A stretch of DNA of 41,268 nt, from IMG/VR virus record IMGVR_UViG_3300045923_000016, positions 1 to 41,268 of that record; one strand, given 5' to 3'. The translations under genes were made by a program, and so were the position numbers. This stretch comes from a virus. The notes under the pieces are model-generated. The model saw nothing but the letters and a program-made list of their open reading frames with translations, was not told the DNA's origin and did not search any database. This document shows positions 9,337 to 16,341 of this stretch, piece after piece; position 1 is the stretch's first letter; each line of letters begins with the position of its first letter.

Positions 9337-9936
9337 GTGAGTAAATTACTTAGAGAAAGAATAGATTTAGAGTGCGATAGAAATATCATCAAAGAAATGA
9401 GAGAAAAGGGGCAACCCATCATTTTGAGACGTACTCTTTTACAGCGCGCGAACGCTAAGAATCAAAATGGACGCATTTATCCAAGAAAAGTTCTTGAACG
9501 TGAAGTTGAAAACTATTCAAAATTGATTCCAGCCGGTCGTTCTACTGGGCAATTGGACCATATTGATAATTCTGTAATTGAATTGCAAAAGGTAAGTCAT
9601 ATTATCAGAGAAATCCATTGGGAAGGAAATGACGTTTATGGCGCCGTTGAAATTATTAATACTCCAATGGGTAAAATTGCTCAAGAACTATTAGAAGCTG
9701 GCGTTAAAGTTGGTATTAGTTCTCGTGGCGTAGGCGATACGTTAAAAAATGATAGCGGCGATGATGTCGTTGGCGAAAACTTTACTTTGATTTGTTGGGA
9801 TTTGGTCGGCGACCCAAGTACTCACGGTGCGTTCCTTTCAGAAAGTAAAGATTTGTCTTTGGGCGATATGAGAAAGATTGCTCCAAAAAATGTTATAGTA
9901 AATAGAATATTAGATGAAATTTTAAGAGGTAAGTAA
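9337..9936 (+). CDS. 21: prohead core protease (gp21-like)
   Basis: 199 residues with a GTG start and an AGAGG box 8 bases upstream. The catalytic architecture of the gp21 / herpes assemblin-type serine protease is visible: the histidine in GQLDHID (about His75), the serine region GISSRGVG (Ser128/Ser129), and the downstream LVGDPSTHGAF motif. The substrate-binding strand PIILRRTLLQRAN and NQNGRIYPRKVLE are also typical. It degrades the internal scaffold and trims capsid proteins during head maturation; the gp22-like and gp23-like substrates are encoded downstream. T4 gp21 is 212 residues, a close match. Confidence 0.92.
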   Translation: MSKLLRERIDLECDRNIIKEMREKGQPIILRRTLLQRANAKNQNGRIYPRKVLEREVENYSKLIPAGRSTGQLDHIDNSVIELQKVSHIIREIHWEGNDVYGAVEIINTPMGKIAQELLEAGVKVGISSRGVGDTLKNDSGDDVVGENFTLICWDLVGDPSTHGAFLSESKDLSLGDMRKIAPKNVIVNRILDEILRGK

Positions 9937-9937
9937 A

Positions 9938-10360
9938 ATGGCAATTATATCAAGTAGTTTCAATCCAAGTGCCAGTTACAATTACCCTGGCGTTTGGGGC
10001 TCAAAACCGCAACAAAGTTTTCAAGGCCCGTTGGGAGTTATTGCTGCTAACGATTTCCTTTTCTTTTCAACTTCGTGTATTGCTATATCATCTACGTTAA
10101 TTTTGTCTGCGACGCACGTTGCGAATTTTCCTAATTTTACAATTAGTATTATAAATAATTCTGGAACATTCCAAAACGGTTCAGTTCAATATTCTCCAGA
10201 TAATATCAATTGGGAAACAATATCAAGTTCTTTCGGAGCTGTAGCATCAGGCACTATGGTTTCTTTGCAAGTGATTAATAACTCAAGAAGATATGTTCGT
10301 TGTGTAACGACTGGCTCTAATGCAGCGGTAGTCTGTCATATACACATGAATGGAGCTTAA
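9938..10360 (+). CDS. beta-rich virion-type protein, unknown
   Basis: A 140-residue protein beginning one base after the protease stop. It is rich in Ser, Asn and Val with alternating hydrophobic residues (FPNFTISIINNSGTFQNGSV, then WETISSSF), suggesting a single beta-sandwich domain such as a decoration or fibre-head module. No charged coiled coil and no catalytic motif. The phrase SVQYSPDNINWETI resembles domains found in exposed tail or head proteins of other phages, but I cannot assign a family. Confidence 0.65.
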   Translation: MAIISSSFNPSASYNYPGVWGSKPQQSFQGPLGVIAANDFLFFSTSCIAISSTLILSATHVANFPNFTISIINNSGTFQNGSVQYSPDNINWETISSSFGAVASGTMVSLQVINNSRRYVRCVTTGSNAAVVCHIHMNGA

Positions 10361-10371
10361 AGGATAGAGTA

Positions 10372-10794
10372 ATGGATAAGAAAGAATTAAAAAATACAAT
10401 AAAAGAGATAGTAAGAGAAAGCTTATTGGAAATATTTGCAGAGATGCATTTAGAAAGTATTGTAAAAAATGTTGTGAAGGAGCAAACCTTCGTTAATACT
10501 GTTGTACAGAAGGTGTCAAGACCAATTCAAGAGCAAACCGCTCCAGCACCTGCTGCAAGACGTGTCGTGACAGAAAGTGTTGAAGACAGAGAAGCGGCGA
10601 AACAAAAAGAGAAAGAAGCATTGAAGAAGAGAATGGGAATATCTGAAGATGAATGGAAAAATATTTATTCTACAGTAGACCCAAGAACAGTTGCGCAGGT
10701 TGCTTCTTCTGCCGCAAATGAGAATCCAGAATTAGTCAGCGAAGAGAAACTTAAACAAACGGGCTTGTATCGCGATTACAGTAAGTTTATATAA
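10372..10794 (+). CDS. helical scaffold-like protein, unknown
   Basis: 140 residues with an AGGATAG box before ATG. The first 45 residues form a likely amphipathic helix (DKKELKNTIKEIVRESLLEI), followed by a Pro/Ala-rich linker (QEQTAPAPAARR), a charged helix and a compact C-terminal segment (DEWKNIYSTVDPRTVAQV). The N-terminal pattern (LKxxIREVxxEALE) is shared with the protein at 13870-14664, so both may bind the same core partner. Function unknown. Confidence 0.65.
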   Translation: MDKKELKNTIKEIVRESLLEIFAEMHLESIVKNVVKEQTFVNTVVQKVSRPIQEQTAPAPAARRVVTESVEDREAAKQKEKEALKKRMGISEDEWKNIYSTVDPRTVAQVASSAANENPELVSEEKLKQTGLYRDYSKFI

Positions 10795-10795
10795 T

Positions 10796-11268
10796 ATGAA
10801 AAAATGTTCAAATAAAAAATGTAAGCAAGTCAAACCTGAGTTTGGTAAAAACAAAACTGAAAAGGATGGGCTTTCTCATTATTGTAAAGTTTGTGCGAAA
10901 AAACTTAATGATACAAAAGAAAATAGATTAAGTAAATTTAAATATAATATAAAAAAGAAATATGGAATAAGTCTTGAAAAATATAACCAAATGCTTAAAG
11001 ACCAAAATCATAAATGTAAAATTTGCAATATCGATGAAGTAGATGCTTGTAAAAATGGGCACCGGAAAAAAAGGATTAGTCATAGACCATAATCATGAAA
11101 CACGGAAAAATTAGAGATTTACTTTGTAATTCTTGTAATTCATTAATTGGATATGCAAAAGAAAATATTGATATTTTACAAAAATCCATTGACTACATTA
11201 AAAACCATAAAGTTTTACCTATGGAAAAGTCAAATATTGTTCTTTTAAATAAAAGAGAGGTGATTTAA
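10796..11268 (+). CDS. endonuclease VII-family nuclease (gp49-like), two CGG +1 sites
   Basis: Skipping C at 11063 and 11103 yields 156 residues; T4 endonuclease VII (gp49) has 157. The fragments join into the family core: CKIC at about 79-82, VIDHNHETGKIRDLLCNSC at about 95-113 with the catalytic His/Asp and second zinc pair, then a C-terminal helix (ENIDILQKSIDYIKNH). The N-terminus adds CSNKKCKQV and YCKVCAKK, a further zinc-type element often found in HNH homing nucleases. T4 gp49 resolves branched DNA before packaging; here, within head genes, it could be the resolvase or a homing relative. It ends five bases before the next ATG. Confidence 0.85.
11063..11065 (+). other. CGG +1 recoding site 6 (CAC-C-GGA), endonuclease VII gene
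   Basis: The shift gives Gly90 and the reading GKKGLVIDHNHE, the start of the catalytic motif. The 0 frame ends at 11092 without any active-site residues. Confidence 0.9.
11103..11105 (+). other. CGG +1 recoding site 7 (ACA-C-GGA), endonuclease VII gene
   Basis: The shift gives Gly103 in HETGKIRDLLCNSCN. Glycine is the usual residue in the HxTGKxR motif of this family. Without it the frame ends at CGG AAA AAT TAG. Confidence 0.92.
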
Positions 11269-11272
11269 TAAT

Positions 11273-12220
11273 ATGAAACTGAACAATAAAGACTTAATGA
11301 AAAAGCATCTTTTAACAAAAAAAATAAAGGAGCACTTTTTAAAAAATCCTAAATCTAATTCTGTTTTAATAAAAACAAATTTAGGTGGTAAAACTTTATG
11401 GAATGTTGTTAGAGAAGGAAAGAATAACTTTCAAATTACAGAAGTCAATACCAAAAGAAAGCAATTCCTATTAGAGGCTCCCGCTGGAGCTTTTGGTGGT
11501 CCTTCGCCTGTCGGTAATGACCAACCAAATCCTATTGGAGGCCAGACACAGGCACAACCAGCCCAGCAAGCACCGCAAGGCCAAGCCCAACAACAACCTG
11601 TGCAGCAAACTCCACAGCAACAACAACAAGCATTTTCTCAATTACCATTGAATGATAAAATCTCTCAATTGGCAAATGGACAAATGTTAAATTATCAAAC
11701 TTCTATTGCGACACTTGGAGATATGTTGAAATCACAAGGACAAAATGTCGCTCAATTAAGAGGCGCATTAGAAGCTGGTCTTGGACTTGCTAAAGTAGAC
11801 GCCAATCAAAAGCGTCAAATTGGAGATTTGTTAAATATTTTAACTTCTGTTTCTAATGGACCTACATTAACAGCAGGAAAGAAAATAAAAGGCAAAAATC
11901 TTAAAGAAGAAGATTTAAAAAAAAAAGATAACGAAGAAAGCGCAGTCGAAACCACTTCGGACGACCAAGAAACTAATCTTGACAACGCTTTAACAAAAAA
12001 TCATTCTGCCGAAGAGGCTTTATTAGTCAAATGTCTTATTGGTCAAACAATAAGAGATGCCGACATAGAAACAAGTTCTAATGGTGGAAAATTATCGCTA
12101 GGAATGGTTAGCCTTAAGAATCCAATTGAATTAGAATGGTTCAATAATGGAAAAATTATTTTGAACTACAAAGGAAGACCTTATACAATTTCAAGAAATT
12201 TGGATAAGCAAAGAGAATAA
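11273..12220 (+). CDS. head-module protein with Gln/Pro-rich linker, unknown
   Basis: 315 residues with a GAGAGGTG box before ATG. A short basic N-terminal domain (about 1-65) is followed by a low-complexity linker of Gln, Pro and Ala (about 78-120), a helical region (QMLNYQTSIATLGDMLKS), another Lys/Glu linker and a C-terminal beta-type domain (ELEWFNNGKIILNYKGRPYT). Such bead-and-linker proteins are common in T4-like head operons, but no homologue is recognised. It overlaps the next ATG by one base. Confidence 0.68.
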   Translation: MKLNNKDLMKKHLLTKKIKEHFLKNPKSNSVLIKTNLGGKTLWNVVREGKNNFQITEVNTKRKQFLLEAPAGAFGGPSPVGNDQPNPIGGQTQAQPAQQAPQGQAQQQPVQQTPQQQQQAFSQLPLNDKISQLANGQMLNYQTSIATLGDMLKSQGQNVAQLRGALEAGLGLAKVDANQKRQIGDLLNILTSVSNGPTLTAGKKIKGKNLKEEDLKKKDNEESAVETTSDDQETNLDNALTKNHSAEEALLVKCLIGQTIRDADIETSSNGGKLSLGMVSLKNPIELEWFNNGKIILNYKGRPYTISRNLDKQRE

Positions 12221-12627
12221 TGAAAGCATTAAGCGAAATTTTCAAATCATTATTGAATGAAATGGGTGACGACTTAAATGTTAGCGCTAATTTCAATCCT
12301 AATACTGCCAATAATAATACAAATTCTGACCCTAATTTACAAAATTCAATGGAAAACAATAACGACCAATTGTTAGAGTTTCCCAATTCTAATTTCGTTG
12401 TTTCTTTATTTGGTGCAGATAAAAAATTACTATTTTCACCACAAAGCCATGAATCATTACCTAACAAAGTTAGGACAATGGTTAATATGATTAAACAAAA
12501 TTTCAAAGTTTCACAAATAGAACAAAAAGATATGGGCGCATTTGAGATTACTTTGAGCCCACAAGAAAATTTTGATGGTGTAGTTAATTTCATTAAGCAA
12601 GAAATGGAAAGAGACGGAAATTATTAA
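12220..12627 (+). CDS. unknown small protein of the head operon
   Basis: 135 residues, coupled on both sides by one-base overlaps (TAATGA and TTAATGG). The N-terminal helix KALSEIFKSLLNEMG is followed by an Asn-rich linker and a C-terminal alpha/beta part (VVSLFGADKKLLFSPQSHE, then FDGVVNFIKQEMERDG). The tight coupling with 11273-12220 and 12627-13499 indicates one translational unit and probably one assembly. No family recognised. Confidence 0.65.
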   Translation: MKALSEIFKSLLNEMGDDLNVSANFNPNTANNNTNSDPNLQNSMENNNDQLLEFPNSNFVVSLFGADKKLLFSPQSHESLPNKVRTMVNMIKQNFKVSQIEQKDMGAFEITLSPQENFDGVVNFIKQEMERDGNY

Positions 12628-13499
12628 TGGCTAAAAGCATTTTCGAACAATGTATTGATGAATTTGTAAAAAACAAAGTTATCATGGGACTTGTTAAGCG
12701 TCTCCACCCAAGAGACCTTTTGGATATTTTTGCTAAAAAATTAGAAGTGCATCCAATTGTTGCAGCTAAAATAGTTGACGGTCTGTTAGAATGGTCTGGC
12801 AGTGGTATAGAATCCAATAAAGGCTACCCAGTTCAACATGGAAATGAGACTAAAGATAGTATTTCTGTAGAAGATAATCCTTACCAAGAATATTGGGAAG
12901 ATATTAAAGGCTACGAAAAGAAAGAATCTAAAAAAATTGACGAAGATTATCAAAATACTCGTCCTGACCATACCTTTAACAATTGGGAATTCCCTCCTAA
13001 TCCATTAGAACTTGGAAAAAGAGACAATGATTGGCCATATGACCCAATGACAAAGCAAATCATGGACCCAAAAGACTCCGGTAAATCCAGAAGAGGAATG
13101 CCATTAATGAATGGCTACGACCCAGCGGAAGAAAAACCAGGCGACAGAATAGCAAAAGGCCAACCAGGCGTATCTGGACTTGGTACTTTTCAAAAAATGG
13201 AACCACATTCAGATGGTGATATGTCATCTTTTGGTTCTAGCGTTAATACGCAAGGCGTTCAAGGACTTTCTAGAAGTCCAGCGGGCAAAGAATATGACAT
13301 GCCCGGCCCAGGAACGGACCCAAAAGCTCCAGATGAAAGATTTCCAATGACAAAAGTTGGCGAAAACAAAGAAATAGATGATAGTGATTCGCCAGCTACA
13401 AAGCCTTTTCAGGACCATGAAGGTGGTCTTCTTAAGGGTTTATTGACCTATTTTGGCGGCAGTTCAATTCAAACAAAATTAGGTTCGAGAGGTAGATAA
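12627..13499 (+). CDS. unknown protein, helical N-terminus and disordered acidic/Gly-Pro tail
   Basis: 290 residues. The first 60 form a compact helical domain (FEQCIDEFVKNKVIMGLVKR, then PRDLLDIFAKKLEVHP). The rest is rich in Pro, Asp, Gly and Ser with repeated short DP motifs and ends KLGSRGR. It is one-base coupled to the gene before and one base from the holin-like gene after. It could be an internal head or maturation protein; there is no motif to prove it. Confidence 0.63.
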   Translation: MAKSIFEQCIDEFVKNKVIMGLVKRLHPRDLLDIFAKKLEVHPIVAAKIVDGLLEWSGSGIESNKGYPVQHGNETKDSISVEDNPYQEYWEDIKGYEKKESKKIDEDYQNTRPDHTFNNWEFPPNPLELGKRDNDWPYDPMTKQIMDPKDSGKSRRGMPLMNGYDPAEEKPGDRIAKGQPGVSGLGTFQKMEPHSDGDMSSFGSSVNTQGVQGLSRSPAGKEYDMPGPGTDPKAPDERFPMTKVGENKEIDDSDSPATKPFQDHEGGLLKGLLTYFGGSSIQTKLGSRGR

Positions 13500-13500
13500 T

Positions 13501-13789
13501 ATGCCAGATGTTAATATAAAAGTAGCAGTTCTAGAAAGTAGATTAGATGCAGTTGAAGAAATCGCAAAAGAAACTCACGAAATGGTATTTGATATTAAGA
13601 GTCGCTTAGATAAACAAAATGGATTAATACCTCATATGGCAGAAGATGTTAAAGCTTTAATGTCAAGATTTGAAACTAATGCTATTAGTGATGCCAAAAG
13701 TAATACAAAATTAAGTATTTTATGGAGCACGCTCAGCGCAATCGCGCGGCGCCGCAGTTTTGGGTATTATTGAACATTTTTTAAAATAG
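13501..13789 (+). CDS. XhlA/holin-like coiled-coil membrane protein, one CGG +1 site
   Basis: With the C skipped at 13747 the product has 95 residues: an N-terminal coiled coil (VNIKVAVLESRLDAVEEIAK), a second helix, and a C-terminal hydrophobic segment (LSILWSTLSAIAGAAVLGII) ending EHFLK. This is the layout of XhlA-type hemolysin/holin accessory proteins. The recoded residue, Gly83, lies inside the membrane segment. The unshifted product ends RRRSFGYY and loses the second half of that segment, so shift efficiency would control the amount of membrane-competent protein. The family call is by topology only. Confidence 0.72.
13747..13749 (+). other. CGG +1 recoding site 8 (GCG-C-GGC), holin-like gene
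   Basis: The shift gives SAIAGAAVLGIIEHFLK in place of SAIARRRSFGYY, restoring a hydrophobic membrane segment and a stop at 13789. Confidence 0.85.
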
Positions 13790-13836
13790 GTTTACAATAA
13801 GTTAAATCAATATTATCTTATAAGAAAGTTAATTGA

Positions 13837-13844
13837 TATTTATA
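13837..13844 (+). promoter_or_regulatory. TATTTATA motif, putative late promoter
   Basis: TATTTATA in an 80-base gap, 25 bases before the ATG at 13870, with a GGAG box between. Same 8-mer and spacing as at 2944 and 15106. Confidence 0.55.
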
Positions 13845-13869
13845 TATTAGAAAAAGCGGAGACAATACA

Positions 13870-14664
13870 ATGACTATTAAAGTAAAATTAAAAGACTTAA
13901 GAAAAACAATTAGAGAAGTTGCTGAAGAAGCACTTGAGAGCGTAGACCGCGTTAAGCGTCATGAAGATGGCCGCGAAGATAGTTTGTTTGATGAGGCCGC
14001 CGCAGGTCCATCAGCTCCAAGAGACCCACAATCTACTGTTAGAGCTTCTGGCGCTTCTTTGCATACAAGAGATAAGTCTGGAATGCAGCCAGCCAACGTA
14101 AATAAGAAAATGTCTTTACAACAAGCTTTTGGCGACAAGCCAAAGGAAAGTGTTGACCGCGTAAATCGTCATAATGACGGTCGTGAAGATAGTTTATTTG
14201 ATGAAGAGGCCAAACCAGAAGACCATTCTAAGCCCTTAGTCCAACCAGGTGAAAAGTTTGTTAATAAATTTAAGATTCCATATAAACCAGCGGTTAAAAA
14301 AGAAGATGAAGACCACGACCCAAATAAGACATTAGTCCTCCCGTCAGGTGATAAAGGTCCAGACGTTCATAAAGCGGACGCGGATTATCAAGATAAATTA
14401 AAACAAGGAAAACAAGCTGCTATTAAAAATGTAGCTGCTGCGCATAAAGAAAAAATGGGCGGTGAAGGTTGGAAGTTTAAAGAGCAACCAGGTGGTTGGA
14501 GCGCAAAATTAGGTGAAGATTCAGTTAAAGAAGCTGCTCCCGCTGGCAATAAAGCTAAAGAATTTTTAGATAAGGCCAAACAACCATTCAAAGACAAGTA
14601 CGGTAAAGATTGGGCCAAAGTATTATACGCTACCGCCGAAAAGCATTTTGGCAAAAAGAAGTAA
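13870..14664 (+). CDS. scaffold/head-type protein with internal duplicated motif
   Basis: 264 residues with a GGAG box. An amphipathic N-terminal helix (LKDLRKTIREVAEEALE) precedes two copies of a 20-residue element (residues 23-42 and 93-112, ESVDRVxRHxDGREDSLFDE). The C-terminal domain (about 205-264) contains GEGWKFKEQPGGWSAKL and ends KDKYGKDWAKVLYATAEKHF, a pattern I associate with short domains at the ends of several T4-like phage proteins. The sequence is highly charged, suggesting a core or internal protein processed by the gp21-like protease. Function unknown. Confidence 0.72.
   Translation: MTIKVKLKDLRKTIREVAEEALESVDRVKRHEDGREDSLFDEAAAGPSAPRDPQSTVRASGASLHTRDKSGMQPANVNKKMSLQQAFGDKPKESVDRVNRHNDGREDSLFDEEAKPEDHSKPLVQPGEKFVNKFKIPYKPAVKKEDEDHDPNKTLVLPSGDKGPDVHKADADYQDKLKQGKQAAIKNVAAAHKEKMGGEGWKFKEQPGGWSAKLGEDSVKEAAPAGNKAKEFLDKAKQPFKDKYGKDWAKVLYATAEKHFGKKK
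13936..14205 (+). repeat. two copies of a 60-base coding repeat, 150 bases apart
   Basis: Copies at 13936-13995 and 14146-14205 encode nearly the same 20 residues (differences K/N and E/N). The third codon positions have diverged, so the duplication is old and held by selection on the protein. It may be a short binding motif used twice. Confidence 0.8.
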
Positions 14665-14882
14665 GTGATAAAACTTAAAAAAGTTTTAGAACGGTGCTTT
14701 AGGTCTTGGACAGTTGTCTCGGACAAAAGCCGTTTGCCAAAGTAGGCGATTTAGACCCAAAGATTGCAGCCCTCAAAGATATTTTGTTTGCCGATGATAA
14801 CGAAAAAACGGCAGATGACATACAAACCGAAATAATTAATAAGAAGAAGTTTAAATTTAAAAAACACAAAAGGATAGTGTAA
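14665..14882 (+). CDS. 71-residue basic protein needing two CGG +1 shifts, coupled to bS21
   Basis: GTG at 14665 follows the previous stop directly. CGG at 14692 and 14720 must both be shifted to reach the stop at 14882, giving a 71-residue protein (start VIKLKKVLEGALGLGQLSGQ; end KFKFKKHKRIV). The N-terminus resembles the amphipathic start of neighbouring head genes (LKKVLEGAL). The two sites are only 28 bases apart and encode Gly10 and Gly19. The stop overlaps the ATG of the bS21 gene (TAATG). No family recognised. A leader-peptide-like regulatory role is possible but inferred from layout only. Confidence 0.72.
14692..14694 (+). other. CGG +1 recoding site 9 (GAA-C-GGT)
   Basis: The shift gives Gly10 in KVLEGALGLGQLSG. 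The unshifted frame continues as unrelated residues to a TAG at 14743. Confidence 0.8.
14720..14722 (+). other. CGG +1 recoding site 10 (TCT-C-GGA)
   Basis: The shift gives Gly19 and the frame that ends in the TAATG junction with bS21. It is the closest neighbour of another recoding site in the window (28 bases). Confidence 0.8.
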
Positions 14883-15076
14883 TGGGTTATAATTTTCAAG
14901 TTAAGCTAAAACCAGGCGAAAGTCAAGAAAGACTTATCAAAAGTTTTTTAAAGCGTTGTAAAAAAGAAGATATCATAAAAGAACACGTTGAGAAGACATC
15001 ATTTTTTATGACCAAGTCACAAAAGAAAAGACAAAAAAGATTAAAAAATAAATTTTTAAGAGAGAAATATCAATAA
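14882..15076 (+). CDS. rpsU: phage-encoded ribosomal protein bS21
   Basis: A 64-residue, very basic protein. The pattern fits bacterial bS21: a beta-type start (YNFQVKLKPGES), helix ERLIKSFLKRCKKEDIIKE, an aromatic turn (SFFMTKSQKKRQKR) and a basic helix to the end (KNKFLREKY). Host bS21 is 55-70 residues and binds the 30S platform near the anti-Shine-Dalgarno, assisting initiation. Phage bS21 homologues are known from metagenomic and marine phages. The start overlaps the stop of the doubly recoded 71-residue gene (TAATG), so its translation may depend on those shifts. No recoding site lies inside it. Family fit is good by pattern, unconfirmed by search. Confidence 0.8.
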   Translation: MGYNFQVKLKPGESQERLIKSFLKRCKKEDIIKEHVEKTSFFMTKSQKKRQKRLKNKFLREKYQ

Positions 15077-15105
15077 TAATTTTTCTTTTTCAATTTTAGT
15101 AGTTA

Positions 15106-15113
15106 TATTTATA
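15106..15113 (+). promoter_or_regulatory. TATTTATA motif, putative late promoter of core/capsid genes
   Basis: TATTTATA lies 29 bases before the ATG of the gp22-like gene, with a TAGGAGAT box between. It would drive the gp22-like and gp23-like genes up to the terminator at 18022. Confidence 0.6.
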
Positions 15114-15142
15114 TCAAATTGTATTGTTTAGGAGATAATTAA

Positions 15143-16309
15143 ATGGCAAAGACACTGTTAGAAGAAGCCCTCGAAGATGCCAAAACACTTAAAGAGAGCG
15201 CTCTTGAGAATGCCAAAAATGTTCTCGTAGAGGCCATGAGTCCAAAAATTAGAGAGTTTGTCGAATCTCAACTCGGCGAAAGCGGAATGTTTCCAGATGA
15301 AGACGCAAAAGAACCAGAACACGTTGGTGGAATGGCTCCTTCAGGCGAAGACGGAATGCATGAAGAGCACGGCGATGAACTTCAAGATTTAGAATTACTG
15401 CAAAAATTAGGTTTGCTTAGCGGTTTAGGTTTCGGTGACGAACATGAACACGAGCACGGCCAAGAACATGAACATGAAGGGGTTGAGGATTTGGAGCGTG
15501 CCCACGACCACGAAGAAGAAGAGTTAGAACGCGACCATGAAGACGAAGAAGAAGAAGACGAATTATCTCACGAAGATGAGGAAGAGGATGACAAAATGAA
15601 AGAAGCCCATGACCAAATTAAAGAAGAAGACGAGAAGAAAGAAGATAAGTTAGATGAAATGGTAGAAATTACCAATGAAGACCTCAAAGCTGCTCTTTCG
15701 GAAGTTTTGGGTTCTCTCAGAGAAGCGTCAGTTAGCAAAGGTTTTGCCGATGGTGGCTCAACTCGCGTTAATGACGGCGCACGCGGTCTCGCTGACGAAA
15801 AGAAAGGCGAACATCATTGGAAAGATGAGGAAGTACCAGCGGCTAAAGATTGGACTGTCAAAGAAGCCAAACAAGCCATTAAGGCCCTCCAAGAGCAAAA
15901 AGCGGCCCTCATCAAAGAAAACACAGATTACAAGAAAGCTTATGGCGTCTTGAAGAGCAAATTGCAAGAAGTTAATCTTTTTAATAGCAAGCTCCTTTTC
16001 ACCCATAAGGTATTTAGCAACACAGAACTTAACAACAAGCAACGCCTTGGTATAATCGAGGCTTTTGACCGCGCGCAAACTATGCGTGAAGTTGAGCTTG
16101 TATATAAATCTCTTAGTGAATCCTTTAGAATCGCTGGAGTAGTTAGTGAGTCAAAGCAAGAAAGAGCAAGCAAGGCTAAGTCAAGCCGTTTGTCAACTCC
16201 ATCTTCAACGGTCTTGAAAGAGTCTGTTATGAAAGAAGAAAAGGCAGTTACAGAAGGTAAAGACAATTTTGCTGCCCGCATGCAAGAACTCGCAGGTATT
16301 TTAGAGTAA
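15143..16309 (+). CDS. 22: prohead core scaffold protein (gp22-like)
   Basis: 388 residues directly before the major capsid gene, with a GGAG box. The N-terminal helices (AKTLLEEALEDAKTLKESAL) are followed by a strikingly acidic and His-rich block (about 95-175, repeated EHEHE and DHEEEE) and a C-terminal coiled coil with the conserved-type ending NLFNSKLLFTHKVFSNTELN, then QRLGIIEAFDRAQTMREVE, a hallmark of T4-like gp22 core proteins. It forms the inner scaffold on which gp23 assembles and is then cut up by the gp21-like protease. T4 gp22 is 269 residues; the extra length is the acidic/His block. Confidence 0.87.
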   Translation: MAKTLLEEALEDAKTLKESALENAKNVLVEAMSPKIREFVESQLGESGMFPDEDAKEPEHVGGMAPSGEDGMHEEHGDELQDLELLQKLGLLSGLGFGDEHEHEHGQEHEHEGVEDLERAHDHEEEELERDHEDEEEEDELSHEDEEEDDKMKEAHDQIKEEDEKKEDKLDEMVEITNEDLKAALSEVLGSLREASVSKGFADGGSTRVNDGARGLADEKKGEHHWKDEEVPAAKDWTVKEAKQAIKALQEQKAALIKENTDYKKAYGVLKSKLQEVNLFNSKLLFTHKVFSNTELNNKQRLGIIEAFDRAQTMREVELVYKSLSESFRIAGVVSESKQERASKAKSSRLSTPSSTVLKESVMKEEKAVTEGKDNFAARMQELAGILE

Positions 16310-16341
16310 TTTTAAAACAGGAAAAACAGGAGACAATTAAA

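Noticed and set aside
12156-12593. Long open frame on the minus strand (145 codons), and similar minus-strand frames elsewhere
   Set aside because: They lie opposite well-supported + strand genes, have no ribosome binding sites and show composition expected of antisense frames. The Ala-rich frame at 29502-29795 is the complement of the tape measure hydrophobic segment.
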